Assembly (NCBI GenBank): GCA_009760855.2
Contig: WPIO01000008.1
Span: 6,263,501 to 6,327,500 of the forward strand
DNA from: Cristatella mucedo
Taxonomy: Eukaryota; Bryozoa; Phylactolaemata; Cristatellidae
Length of the DNA: 64,000 nucleotides
Direction: 5' to 3'
Shown: one piece after another, positions 35,146 through 47,024 of the stretch
Numbering within the stretch: the stretch's first letter is position 1
Layout of the letters: each line of letters opens with the position of its first letter
The notes under the pieces: model-generated
What the model saw: only the letters and a program-made list of their open reading frames with translations
Told to the model about the DNA's origin: nothing
The model's database searches: none
Position numbers and translations under genes: made by a program

Positions 35146-36024
35146 GTCTGGATAAAAGACTTTGCTTTGCTAATAGGTGATGATATTGTGCGACCATCAC
35201 CACCTGCTCGAAATTTAGGCGTCTTGTTTGACAGCTGCCACAATTTCAAAAGCTTCATTCAGAAGACTGCCTCTACTGCTAGCCATCACGTCCGATCCCA
35301 ATCCAAGATTAGGAGCTGTCTCCCACAGTGGCTTGTAAACAATTTAACTAGCTTTTTAGTTCCGTCTCGGCTTGATTATTGTAATTCCCTTTTGGCTGGG
35401 CTGCCAACGAACGCTATTATGCCACAACAGAGGACGATGAATATGGCTGCAAGGGAAGTCTTCAAGTCCTGGCAGTTTGAGCACGTGTCTCCCTTGTTGA
35501 AAGAGCTAGGATGGCTGACGGTTGAGCAAACGATACAGAGCAAAGTTCTTACGCTGACCCACAAGGCCCGCCTCGGCTTGGCTCTTTCGTACCTAGCTGA
35601 ACTGCTGCATAAGTTTCAGCCTGTTTGAGCCCTCAGGTCCTGTGTGGACAATAAATTAGCTGTCCATTTCCTCCGCTTAAAGACAGTTGGTGACAGATCT
35701 TTAGCTCTGCAGGTCCTAGACTGGAGAACTCGCTTCCACGATTCTTACGAAACGACAATTACTCTCCGGCTGCCGACTTTGGCACATCTTTTTCAGTGAT
35801 CCTGAGCTGCTACTTCTATGCTACTTACTACCTTAACTGCTCTCCTGACTCTGCTATGTTTCCCACTTTCTCTCTGTTGCGTGAGACGAAGTCTGTTGGC
35901 AACTGAATGCGCACCGAAAGCCACTTAGGCTGTGAATGCACTAGACAAAACTCTCCTGCCGCACCCACATCGTCTTTATGACTTTGTGAAGTTACAGACG
36001 GAGATACATTACATTACATTACAT
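35146..36024 (+). mobile_element. LINE (family A) inserted in array unit 1
   Basis: An ~880-bp plus-strand insertion absent from units 2 and 3. The frame 35167-35628 encodes a CR1/L2-like RT C-terminal block (ARNLGVLFDSC, SRLDYCNSLLAGLPTNAI, SPLLKELGWLTVEQTIQ). The 3' UTR GTGAGACGAAGTCTGTTGGC ends in TACATTACATTACAT. Flanks rejoin as in units 2 and 3. 5'-truncated. Confidence 0.9.
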
Positions 36025-38103
36025 ATATTATCTCTTGCTTCACACTGAGTAACAGCAGACAGTGCAATATTGACTTTTTTTTACAATTATTTCAGAAAGT
36101 GCCACCCTTTTTCAGATAGCCACATTTATCGTTAGCAGTCACATTGCATTGGAGCCCCTCACAATGCTCAGGACTCTACCTGCGTGCTAGGCGACGATGA
36201 CCGCGTGATATCTGACGGCCAAGTAGGTAAAATAGGTAGGAATCTTGTTGACCTCCAGGTAGCTGTTGTTGACATTGGAGCCTAAAACAAACGTGTCAGA
36301 CATGTCGATTTCACCCCAGGTTAGATTTCTCTAGTGGTTCAGAAATCAAGAAAGCACGGTGGTAACGTTAATGCCAGATGGTTTCAAAAGACGCTTTCCG
36401 ATGGTGATAACGCAATTATAACGCAAGTGTTACAACCACTGCTAGTCGGTTAACAGTCATTCTTGTTATCGCTTCTAAAATTACTGCTGCTGCGGCTGAA
36501 CTAGCAGCTGTAGTCGTGGCTGGTACTCTTCCTTCCTGAAAAGCTATTGCTATTACTTTTATAATCACAAATGTTGAATTTGTAGCTGCTAGCATTGCTG
36601 TATAGTCAAATACACACAAGCTGTAGAAGGTAATTTGGCCTTTCGTTTTTCTTTTTACCACAAAGACAATAATCCTAACTCTTCTAGTTATTGTATTCAC
36701 CTGAAAAATACCGGAAGAGTTGGAACGTTGATGCACAACTAACCATTCACAGAGGCGGTAGTAAAGCATGCACGAATGCCGTTATCGGGAGAAATGAAAC
36801 AATTAGGGGTGCCCTAACTTCGTTATATTAAATCTATGCCGTTAGCGCATAGCCATTTATTTCATAGCCAAATAGATACAGGTATATTTGACACCTTCTA
36901 TTGCTAAGCTAAACTGACTGACCTTTGAGTGATCTATTTCATAGCCAAATAGATGCAGGTATAGCTAGCACTTTCAATGGCTAAGCTAAACTGGCTGGTC
37001 TTTGACTTTCAAAATGGCTTGTGACTTCTCAATCATACACGATGACACACACGGATTTCAATTATTGCATTCAGGATCCTCTCAAGCAATGGAAGAGTCT
37101 CCCCAACCACAGTTGCCAGCGCTGATGGTGCGATCAATATCATGTTGAGGTAAAAGTTCGTGGGCCGTGTAAAACTAAAGGTTTGTTATGAGTTGTTGTT
37201 CAAATCAATTAATTGTAATTTTAGTTTATTTATATTCTAACCCGGTGCACAAAAGCTTTCCTTGACCTATGACTTGTAATGCAGCTAGCTGCTACAGCTG
37301 CAACTAGTTAAGGCTCCGAATTAAAACCCCATGTCGCATCAACTGGCCTCGCTCTCAATTCCCTACTTAATTGACGCTTTCTCCTGCCATTTTATTGAAG
37401 CTATTTGGAACAAAAAAGTGAGAAGTGTGAAACGCAAATCCATATACCGAAGCTGCAATTTCAGAAGCCGCTATTTTAATAGACTCAAGCAAGGAAAAGG
37501 ACCCACACAGAATTTTGTTCTTAATCAGTTTTAAATAAGGTGTCACTTGAAGCTGGGCTCTCGAACTCGGTTACGCATCGTTGTATATCAATCTCCATGA
37601 AGCCGCTAAGACCAAATTGGTATTAGGCTGTAGAGTGCATTTCAAACCTAATTAACTTTCGGTATGAATACGATCAAAAATATCTTGAAACGGCCAAACC
37701 TAAAGCTGGCAGTTTTGTAAATGGCAAGGTCTTAAGTGTATAAGCAATTTTTTGAATAGACTCAGCATTGATTAGGAATTACATCGGAATATTAGGAGAA
37801 GTGCCTGCTTACACAGCCGAAGACAACACGACAAATTCAAAAAGGAACACTTGAAAAGCACAAATAGTTACCGTCATATTTTCTTCATTCCTTAAGTTTG
37901 ATGATAAAAAAGGCAGTGTTTCGGCAATTAGAAGCTGGCAATGAAATCAAGATATAGGCCACAGCTTCGAGGCTGTTTGTCAATGTAGATGAAATCCAAA
38001 GGTTTGGATGATTGGTATGTTTTGTGCAGCAGCAAAATTAGGTTTCCATTTAATAAAAGTATATCTTTTTTGGAAAAAACTTCTGGGGTGTCTTCTTTTC
38101 ACG

Positions 38104-38160
38104 AACACACACACACAAACACACACACACATACACACACAGACACATACACACTCACAC
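38104..38160. repeat. (CA)n microsatellite, unit 1 end
   Basis: Interrupted CA run at a fixed place in the ~3-kb unit; the shortest and most interrupted of the three. Confidence 0.95.
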
Positions 38161-38567
38161 GCATATGAATGAACTTATATTTTAGGCAAGTAATTTTATT
38201 CGACACGTTTGGTTGTTATCCCTACTCTCTTAAAATCTGCTACGGTATGGGAAATTCATTTGGATATTTGGCCGTTGATATGAGTTATGTCACACAAGGA
38301 AATTAGCATGAGCTCAGTCCTACTGTTATTAACCAGCCATCCAGTAAAACTTTAAGAGATTGCAACCTTTTCCCGTGTTTTAGTCGCCAGGAATAAGATA
38401 AATCGCTCCACATATTCGTCCGGGATATGATGCTATTTCTTCTGACGTGGTCGTTAGTCAGCCGTACTTTACTCTTCATCCAGCGTACACGTGGCCCCCA
38501 GCGGCCATATAGCGTAAAGCTAACGACGACGTCTTGTTTCAAGTTGTGTCCGTTCTTGATTGCTGGT

Positions 38568-38663
38568 ATGCTTTGCTCTGTCTTCATTGTTCCTTGGTTG
38601 GCTGGTGCTGCTACTAAGGCGTGTTCACCGCCATGTGCAACACCAGCTCACGGGCAAAGTTAA
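38568..38663 (+). CDS. candidate 31-aa secreted peptide, unit 2
   Basis: MLCSVFIVPWLAGAATKA then CSPPCATPAHGQS and a stop, aligned without gaps to the unit 1 and unit 3 copies. Only two Cys in the putative mature part (C-S-P-P-C). Lies on the opposite strand to, and overlaps, the second exon of the model at 38614-38946, so at most one is likely real. Confidence 0.25.
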   Translation: MLCSVFIVPWLAGAATKACSPPCATPAHGQS

Positions 38664-38946
38664 TGGCTGGGCAAGAAGCTTTCGAGCTTGGCGTTTACAA
38701 AGAAGGCTAAAGTTTCGAAACCACTGCATTAGCGTGCATACTAATACTTGTAGCAAGCACAAAATTAGTTCTTCTGCCGACATGACTACTGTATTGCAGT
38801 GACAGGGCTCGAGCGATACCTGATAAACCTAGACAAACGAGGCAGTTTTCGGCCAAGTTAAGGTGATAACTGCATTCTTCGCAGGCGACCTCTACTCTTT
38901 GAGCATTTGCAAACGACAGCACAGCTAATACGAGTGTGAGAAGCAT
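38614..38946 (-). CDS. candidate two-exon Cys-rich secreted peptide, unit 2
   Basis: Exon 1 (38946-38820) starts with a good signal peptide, MLLTLVLAVLSFANAQ, and continues RVEVACEECSYHLNLAENC with a C-x2-C-x9-C-x2-C pattern. Donor CAG|GTATCG. A ~150-nt intron with acceptor CTTCTTGCCCAG leads in phase to exon 2 (38666-38614), which ends ARELVLHMAVNTP and a stop; 59 residues in all. Exon 2 is preserved in all three units, exon 1 is intact only here. Function unknown; the splice is my inference. Confidence 0.3.
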
Positions 38947-41060
38947 GCCTTTGCAGTTTGTTTCTCTGTTGCTGTCACGTTAAATGTTCATTCCTGCTAT
39001 TATATTTACTCTTGCTTTGCACCGAGTAACAACAGAAAGTGCGACAGTGCGTTTTTCCCACCAATTATTTCAGAAAATGCAACCTATTTTCAGGTTGCCG
39101 CATTTATCGTTAGCAGTCACACTGCACTGGTGCCCTGCACGAAGCTCGAAACTCTACCTGCACGCTAGGCGATGATGACCGCGTGTTATCGGTCGGCCGA
39201 GTAGGTAGAGTAGTTAGGAGTGTCATTGAAGACCAGTTAGTTGTTGTTGGCAATAGAGGCTGTAACAAACGTGTCAGACATGTCGATTTCACCCCTGGTC
39301 AGATTTGTCTGGCGGTTCGGAAATCACAAAAAGCACGTTGGTAAAAGTAATGCCAGATGGTCTCAAAAGGAGTGTTTTCAGATGATGGTAATGCAATTTT
39401 AGCGTAAGTGTTACTACCACTGCCAGTAGTCTAACAGTTAATATTTCAATCACTTCCAGAATTACTGCTGCTGCGGCTGAACTAGCAGCTATAGTCGTTG
39501 CTGGTACTCATGCTTCCCGACAAACTATTGTTGTCACTGCCACTGTCATAATCACAAATGTTGTATTTGCAGCTGCTAGTATTTCTGTATAGTCTAATAC
39601 ACAAGCTGTAGCAGGTAATTGGTCGTTTTGTTTTTCTCTTTACCACAAAGACAGTAATTTTGACTCTTCTAGTTTTTGCAGTCACCTGCAAAATACCAGT
39701 AGAGTTGGAACGTTGATGCACAGCTAACCACTCGCAGGGGCGGTACCAAAGCATGCATGTATATCGATGGTGGGAAGAAATGAAACAATCAGGGGTGCCC
39801 TAACCTTTTTATAATAAATCTATGCCGTTAGCAAATAGCCATCTATTTCATAGCCAAATAGATACCGGTATAGGTAAAACTTTCCATGGCTAAGCTAAAC
39901 TGACTGATCTTTGTGCCATCTATATCATAGCCAAATAGATGCTGGTATAGCTAACACCTTCCATGGCTAAGCTAAACTTGCTGACCTGTGATATTGAATA
40001 GGACTTAAGATTTTGTTAACCACACACGATGACACACGATGTTTTCAATTTTATATTCAGGAAACTTTCAAGCAATGTAAGAATCTTCCCAACCTATGCT
40101 GCCAATGCTGACGCTGCGATTAATATCAGATTGAGGTAAAAACTTGTGGGCCTTGTAAAACTAAAGATTTTTATGAATTTTTGTTTCAATTAATTAATTT
40201 TAATTTTAGTTTTATTATATTCAAGCATGGCGCAGCAAAGTTTTTCTCGACCTAGAACTTCTAATGCGGCTAGATGCTATAGCTGGAACTAGTTAAGACT
40301 CCGAACCCGATGTCGCATCAACTGGCCTCACTCTCGATTCCCTACTTTATCGATGCTTTATTCTGCCATTTCACCAAAGCTATTTGAAAGAATAAAGTAA
40401 GTAGTATGAAACCAAAACTCACATACCGAAGCTGCAATTTCAGAAGCCTCTATGCAGAAAAGGCTTCGAAACAAAATTTTGTTCTTAAGCTGTTTGAAAT
40501 AAGGTATCACTTGAAGCTGCTCTCTCGAACTCGGTTATGCATCGTTGCACATCAGTATCAACAAAGCCGCAAAGACCAAAGTGGTATTAGGCTGCAGAGT
40601 GCATTTCAACCCTAATTGGCTTCCGGTTTGAATACGATTAAAAATCTTGAAACGGCCAGACATAAAGCTGAGAGCTTTGCCAGTGGCAAGATGTAAAGTA
40701 TAGAAGCAATTCTCTGAAATTAGCTCAGCATTTATTAGGAACTACACCGGAATATTAGGAGTAGTGCCTTCTTACACAGTTTGAGATAACGCAGCCACTT
40801 AAAAATGAAACACTGAAGTACCACTAATAATTACCGTCATATTTATTCCATTCCCAAAGTTTGATAATACAAAAGGCAGTATTTTGGCAATTAAAAGAGG
40901 GCGATGAAATTAAGATACAGGCCACACCGTTGAGGCTACTCGTAGATCTTGATGAAATCCAAAGAGTTGGATGATTGGTGGGTTTTGTGCAGCTGCAAAA
41001 ATTAGGTTCCCATTTAATAAAAGAATGTCTCACTGAGAACAACTTCTGGGGTGTCTCATG

Positions 41061-41062
<2 letters not shown>

Positions 41063-41097
<35 letters not shown>

Positions 41098-41122
41098 GCG
41101 CGCACGCACACACACACACACA
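41063..41122. repeat. (CA)n microsatellite, unit 2 end
   Basis: CA run with an internal CGCGCGC interruption, at the same place as those at 38.1 and 44.1 kb. Confidence 0.96.
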
Positions 41123-41564
41123 TATACCCACACAAACAAACACACACACTCACATGTATATGTACAAATATAAATATTTTAGGCAAGTACTTTTATTCGT
41201 CGCGTTTGGTTATTACCCCTAAACTCTTAATAAATGCAACAGTGTTGGTAATTCATTGGGATATTTGGCCGTTGATATGTGGCATGTCACACGAGGTAAT
41301 TAGCAGTAGCTCAGTCCTACTGTTATTAACTAACCATCTAGTACAACTTCAAGAGATTGCAAGCTGTACTTGTGTTTAACTCGCCAGGAATCAGATAAAT
41401 CGCTCCACATATTCGTCCTATATGTGATGCAATGTCATCTGACATGGTCGTTAGTCAGCCGTACTTTACTCTTCATCCAGCGTACACGTGGCCCCAAGTG
41501 GCCATATAACGTAATGATAACGACAAGGTCTTGTTTTAAGTTGTGTCCGTTCTTGATCACTGTT

Positions 41565-41660
41565 ATGCTTTGCTCTGTCTTCATCGTTTTTTTTTTGGCT
41601 GGTGCTGCTACTAAGGCGTGTTCACCACCATGTGCAGTACCAGCTCATGGGCAAGGGTAA
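41565..41660 (+). CDS. candidate 31-aa secreted peptide, unit 3
   Basis: MLCSVFIVFFLAGAATKA then CSPPCAVPAHGQG and a stop, same length as its paralogues in units 1 and 2. Evidence rests solely on conservation of the frame. Confidence 0.25.
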   Translation: MLCSVFIVFFLAGAATKACSPPCAVPAHGQG

Positions 41661-41820
41661 TGGCTGGGCAAGTATCTTTCGATCTCGGCGTTTATGGAGA
41701 AGGCTAAAGTTTCGAAACCGTTGATTAAGTAAGCATGTTAATTCTTGTAGCAAGCGAAAAATGAGTTCTTTAGCCGATTTTACTACTGTATGGCGGTAAC
41801 AGGGTACGTGCAAGAACTGA

Positions 41821-41943
41821 TCAACCTAGACAAAAGAGGCAGTTTGCGGCCAAGTTAAGGTGATCACTGCATTTTTCACAGGCGACCTCTACTCTTTGAA
41901 CATTTGCAAACAATAGCACATTTGATCCGAGCGTGAGTAGCAT
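41821..41943 (-). pseudogene. truncated copy of the Cys-rich secreted-peptide frame, unit 3
   Basis: Starts MLLTLGSNVLLFANVQ, then CEKCSDHLNLAANCLFC with all four Cys, and hits TGA after 40 residues, before the donor used in the unit 2 model (which here reads CAGTTC, no GT). Could still be a short 40-aa product. Confidence 0.35.
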
Positions 41944-43281
41944 GCCTATGCATTTTATTTCTCTGTTGCTGACACGTTAACTGTTCATTCTTGCTATTAT
42001 ATTCTCTCTTGCTTTGCACCGAATAACACAAGACAGTGAGATAGTGAGTGTCTTCCCCTAATTATGTCAGAAAATGCTACCCATTTCCAAATAGATAAAT
42101 TTATGGATAGCAGTCACATTGCATTGAAGCTCCGCACGACGCTCGGAACTCTACCTGCATGCTAGGCGATGATGGCCGCATGGTATCTGACGGCCGAGTA
42201 GGTAGAGTAGTTTGGATTGTCGTTGAAGACCAGGTAGTTGTTGTTGGCAATAGAGGCTGTAACAAACGACAGAGATGTCTATTTTACCCCAGGTCAGATT
42301 TGACTAGCGGTTCAGAAATCACAAAAAGTACTTTGGTAAAGTTAATGCTAGATTGTCTAAAAAAGAGTGTTTTTGGATGGTGATAACGCGATTTTAGCAT
42401 AAGTGTTACTACCACTGCAGTAGGTTAACGGGTAATATTGTTATAACTTCTAGACTTACTGCTGCTGCGGCTGAACTAGCAGCTGTACTCGTTGCTGGTA
42501 CTCATCCTTCCCGACAAACTATTGTTGTCACTGCTACTTTTATAGTAAAAAATGTTGTATTTGTAGCTGCTAGCATTGCTGTATAGTCTAATACACACAA
42601 GCTGTGGCAGGTAATTTGTCGTTTTGTTTTTCTTTTTACCATAAAGACAATATTCCTAACTCTTCTAGTTTTTGCAGTCACTTGAAAAATACCGGTAGAG
42701 TTGGAACGTTGATGCACAGCTAGTCACTCGCAGGAGCGGTACCAACGGATATATTTATGCCGATGGTGGGGAGAAATATAACAATCAGGGGTGTTCTTAC
42801 CTTTTTTTTTTAATAAGTCTTTGCCATTAGCATATAGCCATCTATTTCATAGCCAAATAGATGCTGGTATAGGTAACAATTTCCATGGCTAAGCAAAACT
42901 TGGTAACCTTTGAATTTGAATAGGGCTTAAGATTTTCTCAACCATACACGATGACACAAGCGGTTTTCAATTTGTACATTCAGGAACCTTTTAAGCAACG
43001 TAAGAATCTTGGCCAACACAGCTGCAAATGCTGATGCTGCGATTATTATCAGATTGAGGTAAAATTTGTGGGCCATGTCAAACTAAAGATTTGTGATGTA
43101 TTGTTGCTTTCATTAATTAATTGTAATTTTAGATTATTATATTCTAGCATGGCGCAGCAAAGCTTTCCATGACCGAGTACTTCTAATGCGGCTAGCTGCT
43201 ACAGCTGGCACTTGTTAAGACGCCGAATTAAAACCCTATGTCGCATCAACTGGCCTAGCTCTCGATTCCCTACTTTATTGA

Positions 43282-43350
43282 TAATAATAGTAATGCACTT
43301 GATAAAGAGCCCTCAGAAAACCTCTTTCTAGGCGCTTTACATTTGTATAC
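43282..43350 (-). mobile_element. tail-only LINE fragment in array unit 3
   Basis: About 70 bp (TAATAGTAATGCACTTGATA ... TAGGCGCTTTACATTTG), the 3' terminus of the L2-like family, placed between TTTATTGAT and CTCCTGCCATTTTACC. The equivalent site in unit 2 (near 40350) is uninterrupted, so the insertion followed the triplication. Confidence 0.8.
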
Positions 43351-44063
43351 TCCTGCCATTTTACCAAAGCTATTTGGAAGAAAGAAGTGAGAAGTATGAA
43401 ACCCAAATCCATATACTGAAGCTGTAATTTCAGAGGCCTCTATTGTGGTAGACTCAAGCAAGGAAGAGGACTCAAGCGTAATTTTGCTCTTAAGCGGTTT
43501 AAAATAGGGTTTTACTTTAAGCTGCTTTCTCGAACTCGGTTATGCATCGTTGCATCTCAGTCTCCCTGAAGCCACAAAGACTTTATTGGCAGTGTGCTGT
43601 AGACTGCATTTCAAACCTAATTGCCTTTCGGTTTGAGTACGCTTAAGAATCTTGAAACGGCAAAATATAAAGCTGGGAACTTTGTCAATGGCAAGATCTT
43701 CAGTATAAAAGCGATTCTTTGAAATTACCTCAGCATTGTTTAGGAATGACATCGGAATATTAGGAGTAGTGCCTGCTTACACAGCCTGAGAGAACGCAGC
43801 CAGTTTAAGAAGAAACACTTAAAAAGGACGAATAGTTACCATCATATTTTCTACATTCCCTAAGTTTGACAATTCAAAAGGTAGTATTTCGGGAATCAGA
43901 AGTAGGCAGTGAAATCAGGATATAGGACACACTGTTTAGGTCGTTCGTAGATCTTGATGAAATCCAAAGGTTTGGATGATTGGTAGGTTCTGTGCGGATG
44001 GAAAAATAATTTTCCATTTAATACAATATGTCTTATTGGGAGCAACTTTTGGGGTGTCTTCGG

Positions 44064-44065
<2 letters not shown>

Positions 44066-44156
<91 letters not shown>

Positions 44157-44170
44157 ACAAACACAGACAC
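44066..44170. repeat. (CA)n microsatellite, unit 3 end
   Basis: The longest and purest of the three unit-linked CA runs. Confidence 0.97.
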
Positions 44171-44579
44171 CCTCACATGCATATGCATGTATATATATTT
44201 GAGGCAAGTACTTTTATTCGTTGCGTTTGGTTATTACCCCTACTCTCTTGAAATCTGCTGGAGTGTGGGGAATTCATTGGGAAGTTTGGCCGTTGATATG
44301 TGGTATGTCACTAGATGAAATTAGCAATCGCTCAGTCCTAACGTTATAAACCAGTGACGGTTCTAAATCAGTCTCTCAGGTTGAATTACCGTTTCCAAAG
44401 AACCAAGACTAATAATAATATCTAAATTAAAAAATGACCTTATGCGATTCATTGATTTAGCAATAAAGCATTAGAATATCTGACCTGAAAGCATATATGT
44501 CCTTTTGTATGTACTATATAGGGATGCCATATCACCCAGCATGTTAAATCTTGGACCGTAATCAAACGTACATTATATA

Positions 44580-45275
44580 GGATTGCTGTGCTATTATGTG
44601 AGATCCCGTCTCGTCTTCTGTAACTCACTGCCTACTGGCCTACTGACATATGCAATCTGGCGCTTCCAGCTTGTGCAAAACTCTGCAGCTAGGCTTGTCT
44701 GTCGTAAACGTTCTAGTTGCCACATCGCACCACTTCTCTAAGACCTGCACTGACTACCAGTCAAGCAACGGATCGACTTTAAGGTTTTAGCAGCGCTAAC
44801 CTTCTCTGGCTCAAGCCGCATATATAATTTCTTTTCTTACCAGGCCAAGCATCGTACCACCTGCTTTTCGGAAACTAATTTTCTATCTCCACCTCGTGCA
44901 AACTCAAACCATTTGAAGACCGAGGCTTTAGTTCTTATGCACCCAAAGCCTGGAATTCACTCCCGACTTTCGTAACTACACCCCCTGACTTGACCACATT
45001 TAAAAATTAAAACTCACTTATTTATGACAGCTTTTAGTTGATCCACGTGATTCATTTTTTGTGCTTATGTGTGCTGACACTGTGCGTGCTGCCACTAAAC
45101 AGTCTTGCCTACTGACAGCTTGCAAATCACCCACAACCATGTTATTCACATTGTTCATGGATAACAAAACCTCTCACCATTCGATCTTGTTTCATTTGCA
45201 GCAATTGTAAAGCGTCTAGAAAGAGATTGAGTTCTCTGAGGTAGCTTTATCATGCGTATTACTATCATAAATATT
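44580..45275 (+). mobile_element. L2-like LINE C-terminal and 3' end
   Basis: Starts in the C-terminal block (SRLVFCNSL-like, near 44610), continues with the QNSAARLVC-like and HIAPLL-like segments and the 3' UTR AGAAAGAGATTGAGTTCTCTG, ending near 45270 with ATTACTATCATAAATATTAT. Sits between the two tandem arrays. Inactive. Confidence 0.8.
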
Positions 45276-45591
45276 ATGTCTCCATGCACGCCCAGTAGCT
45301 GATAGCCTGCACGATTCAGGATGTGGAAATCAGGCAATTGCAAGGATTCTGTTGGCATAACTATGGCCACCAGAGCACTGCCTGGCAAAGATACATTCGG
45401 ATCAAGTTATTTGGCAGTGCTCTATTTTGCCATTCATATATGTTTATGGGAGATTTAAAAATAAAGATTTAAAGCCATTCTTACAAATCAGAGTCAAAGT
45501 AATACGGATCTTGCACCTGTGATTACACTTTCAATAAATTCCTGCATTACATAAATATTATTATAAATAAATACAAACAAATAAATAGATG

Positions 45592-45592
<1 letters not shown>

Positions 45593-45672
<80 letters not shown>

Positions 45673-45673
45673 G
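45593..45673. repeat. compound (CA)n(TA)n microsatellite
   Basis: About 58 bp of CA followed by about 20 bp of TA, just before the left border of the 1.9-kb tandem array. Confidence 0.97.
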
Positions 45674-46931
45674 TGTGAGACATTTTAACTCCTGTCAGTT
45701 ACTGCTAAGGGTGCTAAATGGATGATGTGACTCGGAGCCAAAAATAAGCCACATGCCGGTCGCCAACATTTATTGGGCAGTTTAACTAAAGTAAGCTATA
45801 TCAATTTTGGTCATTCAACGTTGATGTGAGAAAAGAGGATCAATACGCGAGTTGGTACTTATACAGCTACTACTGTGACAGCTGCTGTTGCTCCTGCCGT
45901 GCTGTCCTCTAGTTATTTCGTCACGGCACGACTACATGAACCTTCTGCAGTTGTGACATTTGTTACTGCCAGCGTTTCCTAACGGTTGAAAGAATCACTA
46001 CAAGCTGCAACGTATTCTGGCCAATGTCGGAGTTCCGATGGCAAAGTTAGGCACTCACACCCTATTTAGGTCTATAACCGTGATCAGCCAAACGTAAAGA
46101 AACAAGTCTCACAGTTTCTGCTGATACATGAAACTTAAGTTGTTCTTCCAATCAGAACTTTTTTCGATAGGCAATGACATTATGACTGAAGAGAGACCTT
46201 CCATGCAATTAAATAGCTCTTTAAGTAAAGAGTTGATAACATTGCATATTTGCTGTCGGCGGCTAGTTTAGTGGAATAATTGATGCTTTAAATAACGCCC
46301 GTGTGCTCAATAGCTAGCAAGGCTCAAGGTATGTCAATTACTTGGAACTCGATGACTGGTGTCCTAAACGCTAATAGTTGTCGTTAACAGCAGTGCTTTT
46401 ACTAAAGGGTTGGAACACACAGGTAAAATCGTGTCACATTATTCGCTTTCTAAATGGCAGGCTTGTAGCTTCCTAATTTAAACTCGTGGATTGGAAAGGC
46501 AAACAATGTTTCAAGGCTCTAACAAGAGCTTAAACTTAAACTTACGCTGCTTGTAAAACTGCAAAATAAGGTGTTATACAACCAGTTGCTAAGGTTCTTG
46601 GTACGAAGTTTATTAGGAATGTACCGATTTCTATAACTTTGCATAGAAGCTGCAATTTTGACATCTAATGTCTATGTCGCAACCGAACCTAAAACATAGG
46701 TGCTCTACTATGCCAAGAAGTTTGATGCATATCGTAATCTCATATTGAACAGTTACCCTGTATTCAGGACCAAGATGACAGTTACTGCCCTAAAGGGAAG
46801 GGATGAGCCATCAGACTTGGTTTCTCTTATGAAAGATTCTCCACGATATCAGTTCAGCATAGAGTGCATGAAAATAAAACGTTCGCTTTAGGGAATGGCA
46901 CTGGTTGCGGAAAAAATATTCGACAGTTTAC

Positions 46932-47024
46932 CGGTGTACTTTGTGTTGAAGTAGTTGAAGTATACGTCGCTTGGGTTACGAAAAGTGTGGCGTCAGGCAC
47001 TGTGCTTGCTGTTGAAATCGGTGC
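46932..47024 (-). CDS. Ser/Thr-repeat exon 1 (leftmost)
   Basis: Exactly 93 nt, phase 0-0, acceptor TTCTTACAG, donor CCG|GTAAAC. Encodes 31 residues beginning APISTASTVPDATLF, then VTQATYTSTTST. It has Val where other copies have Glu (F-V-T-Q versus F-E-T-Q). About half the residues are Ser or Thr, as in mucin-like stalks carrying O-glycans. Confidence 0.8.

Larger units (their letters stand above)
34487..44350. repeat. tandem array: three copies of a ~3.0-kb unit
   Basis: Units start at about 34487, 38337 and 41334 (motif CCAT(C)nAGTANAACTT) and end at 44350. Common landmarks per unit are a (CA)n microsatellite (only at the 3' ends of units 1, 2 and 3), GGATATTTGGCCGTTGATATG, CTGCTGCGGCTGAACTAGC and TAGCCAAATAGATGC. 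Units are ~2.97 kb (after removing a LINE from unit 1), 3.00 kb and 3.02 kb. Divergence is visible by eye at many sites, so this array is older than the 45.8-64 kb array. Units 1 and 2 share an extra ~75-bp internal duplication around TAGCCAAATAGAT that unit 3 lacks. Confidence 0.93.

Noticed and set aside
36416-36769. 117-codon minus-strand frame in array unit 1, including a possible V-T-A-K-T-R-R-V exon
   Set aside because: A 14-codon exon with CAG and GTAA borders is visible in units 1 and 2, but unit 3 has lost the acceptor, and the longer frame is broken in units 2 and 3.
34487-44350. Tandem arrays as CRISPR or satellite DNA
   Set aside because: Unit lengths of 1.9-3 kb with exon-like and microsatellite content and no short spacer structure; eukaryotic context.
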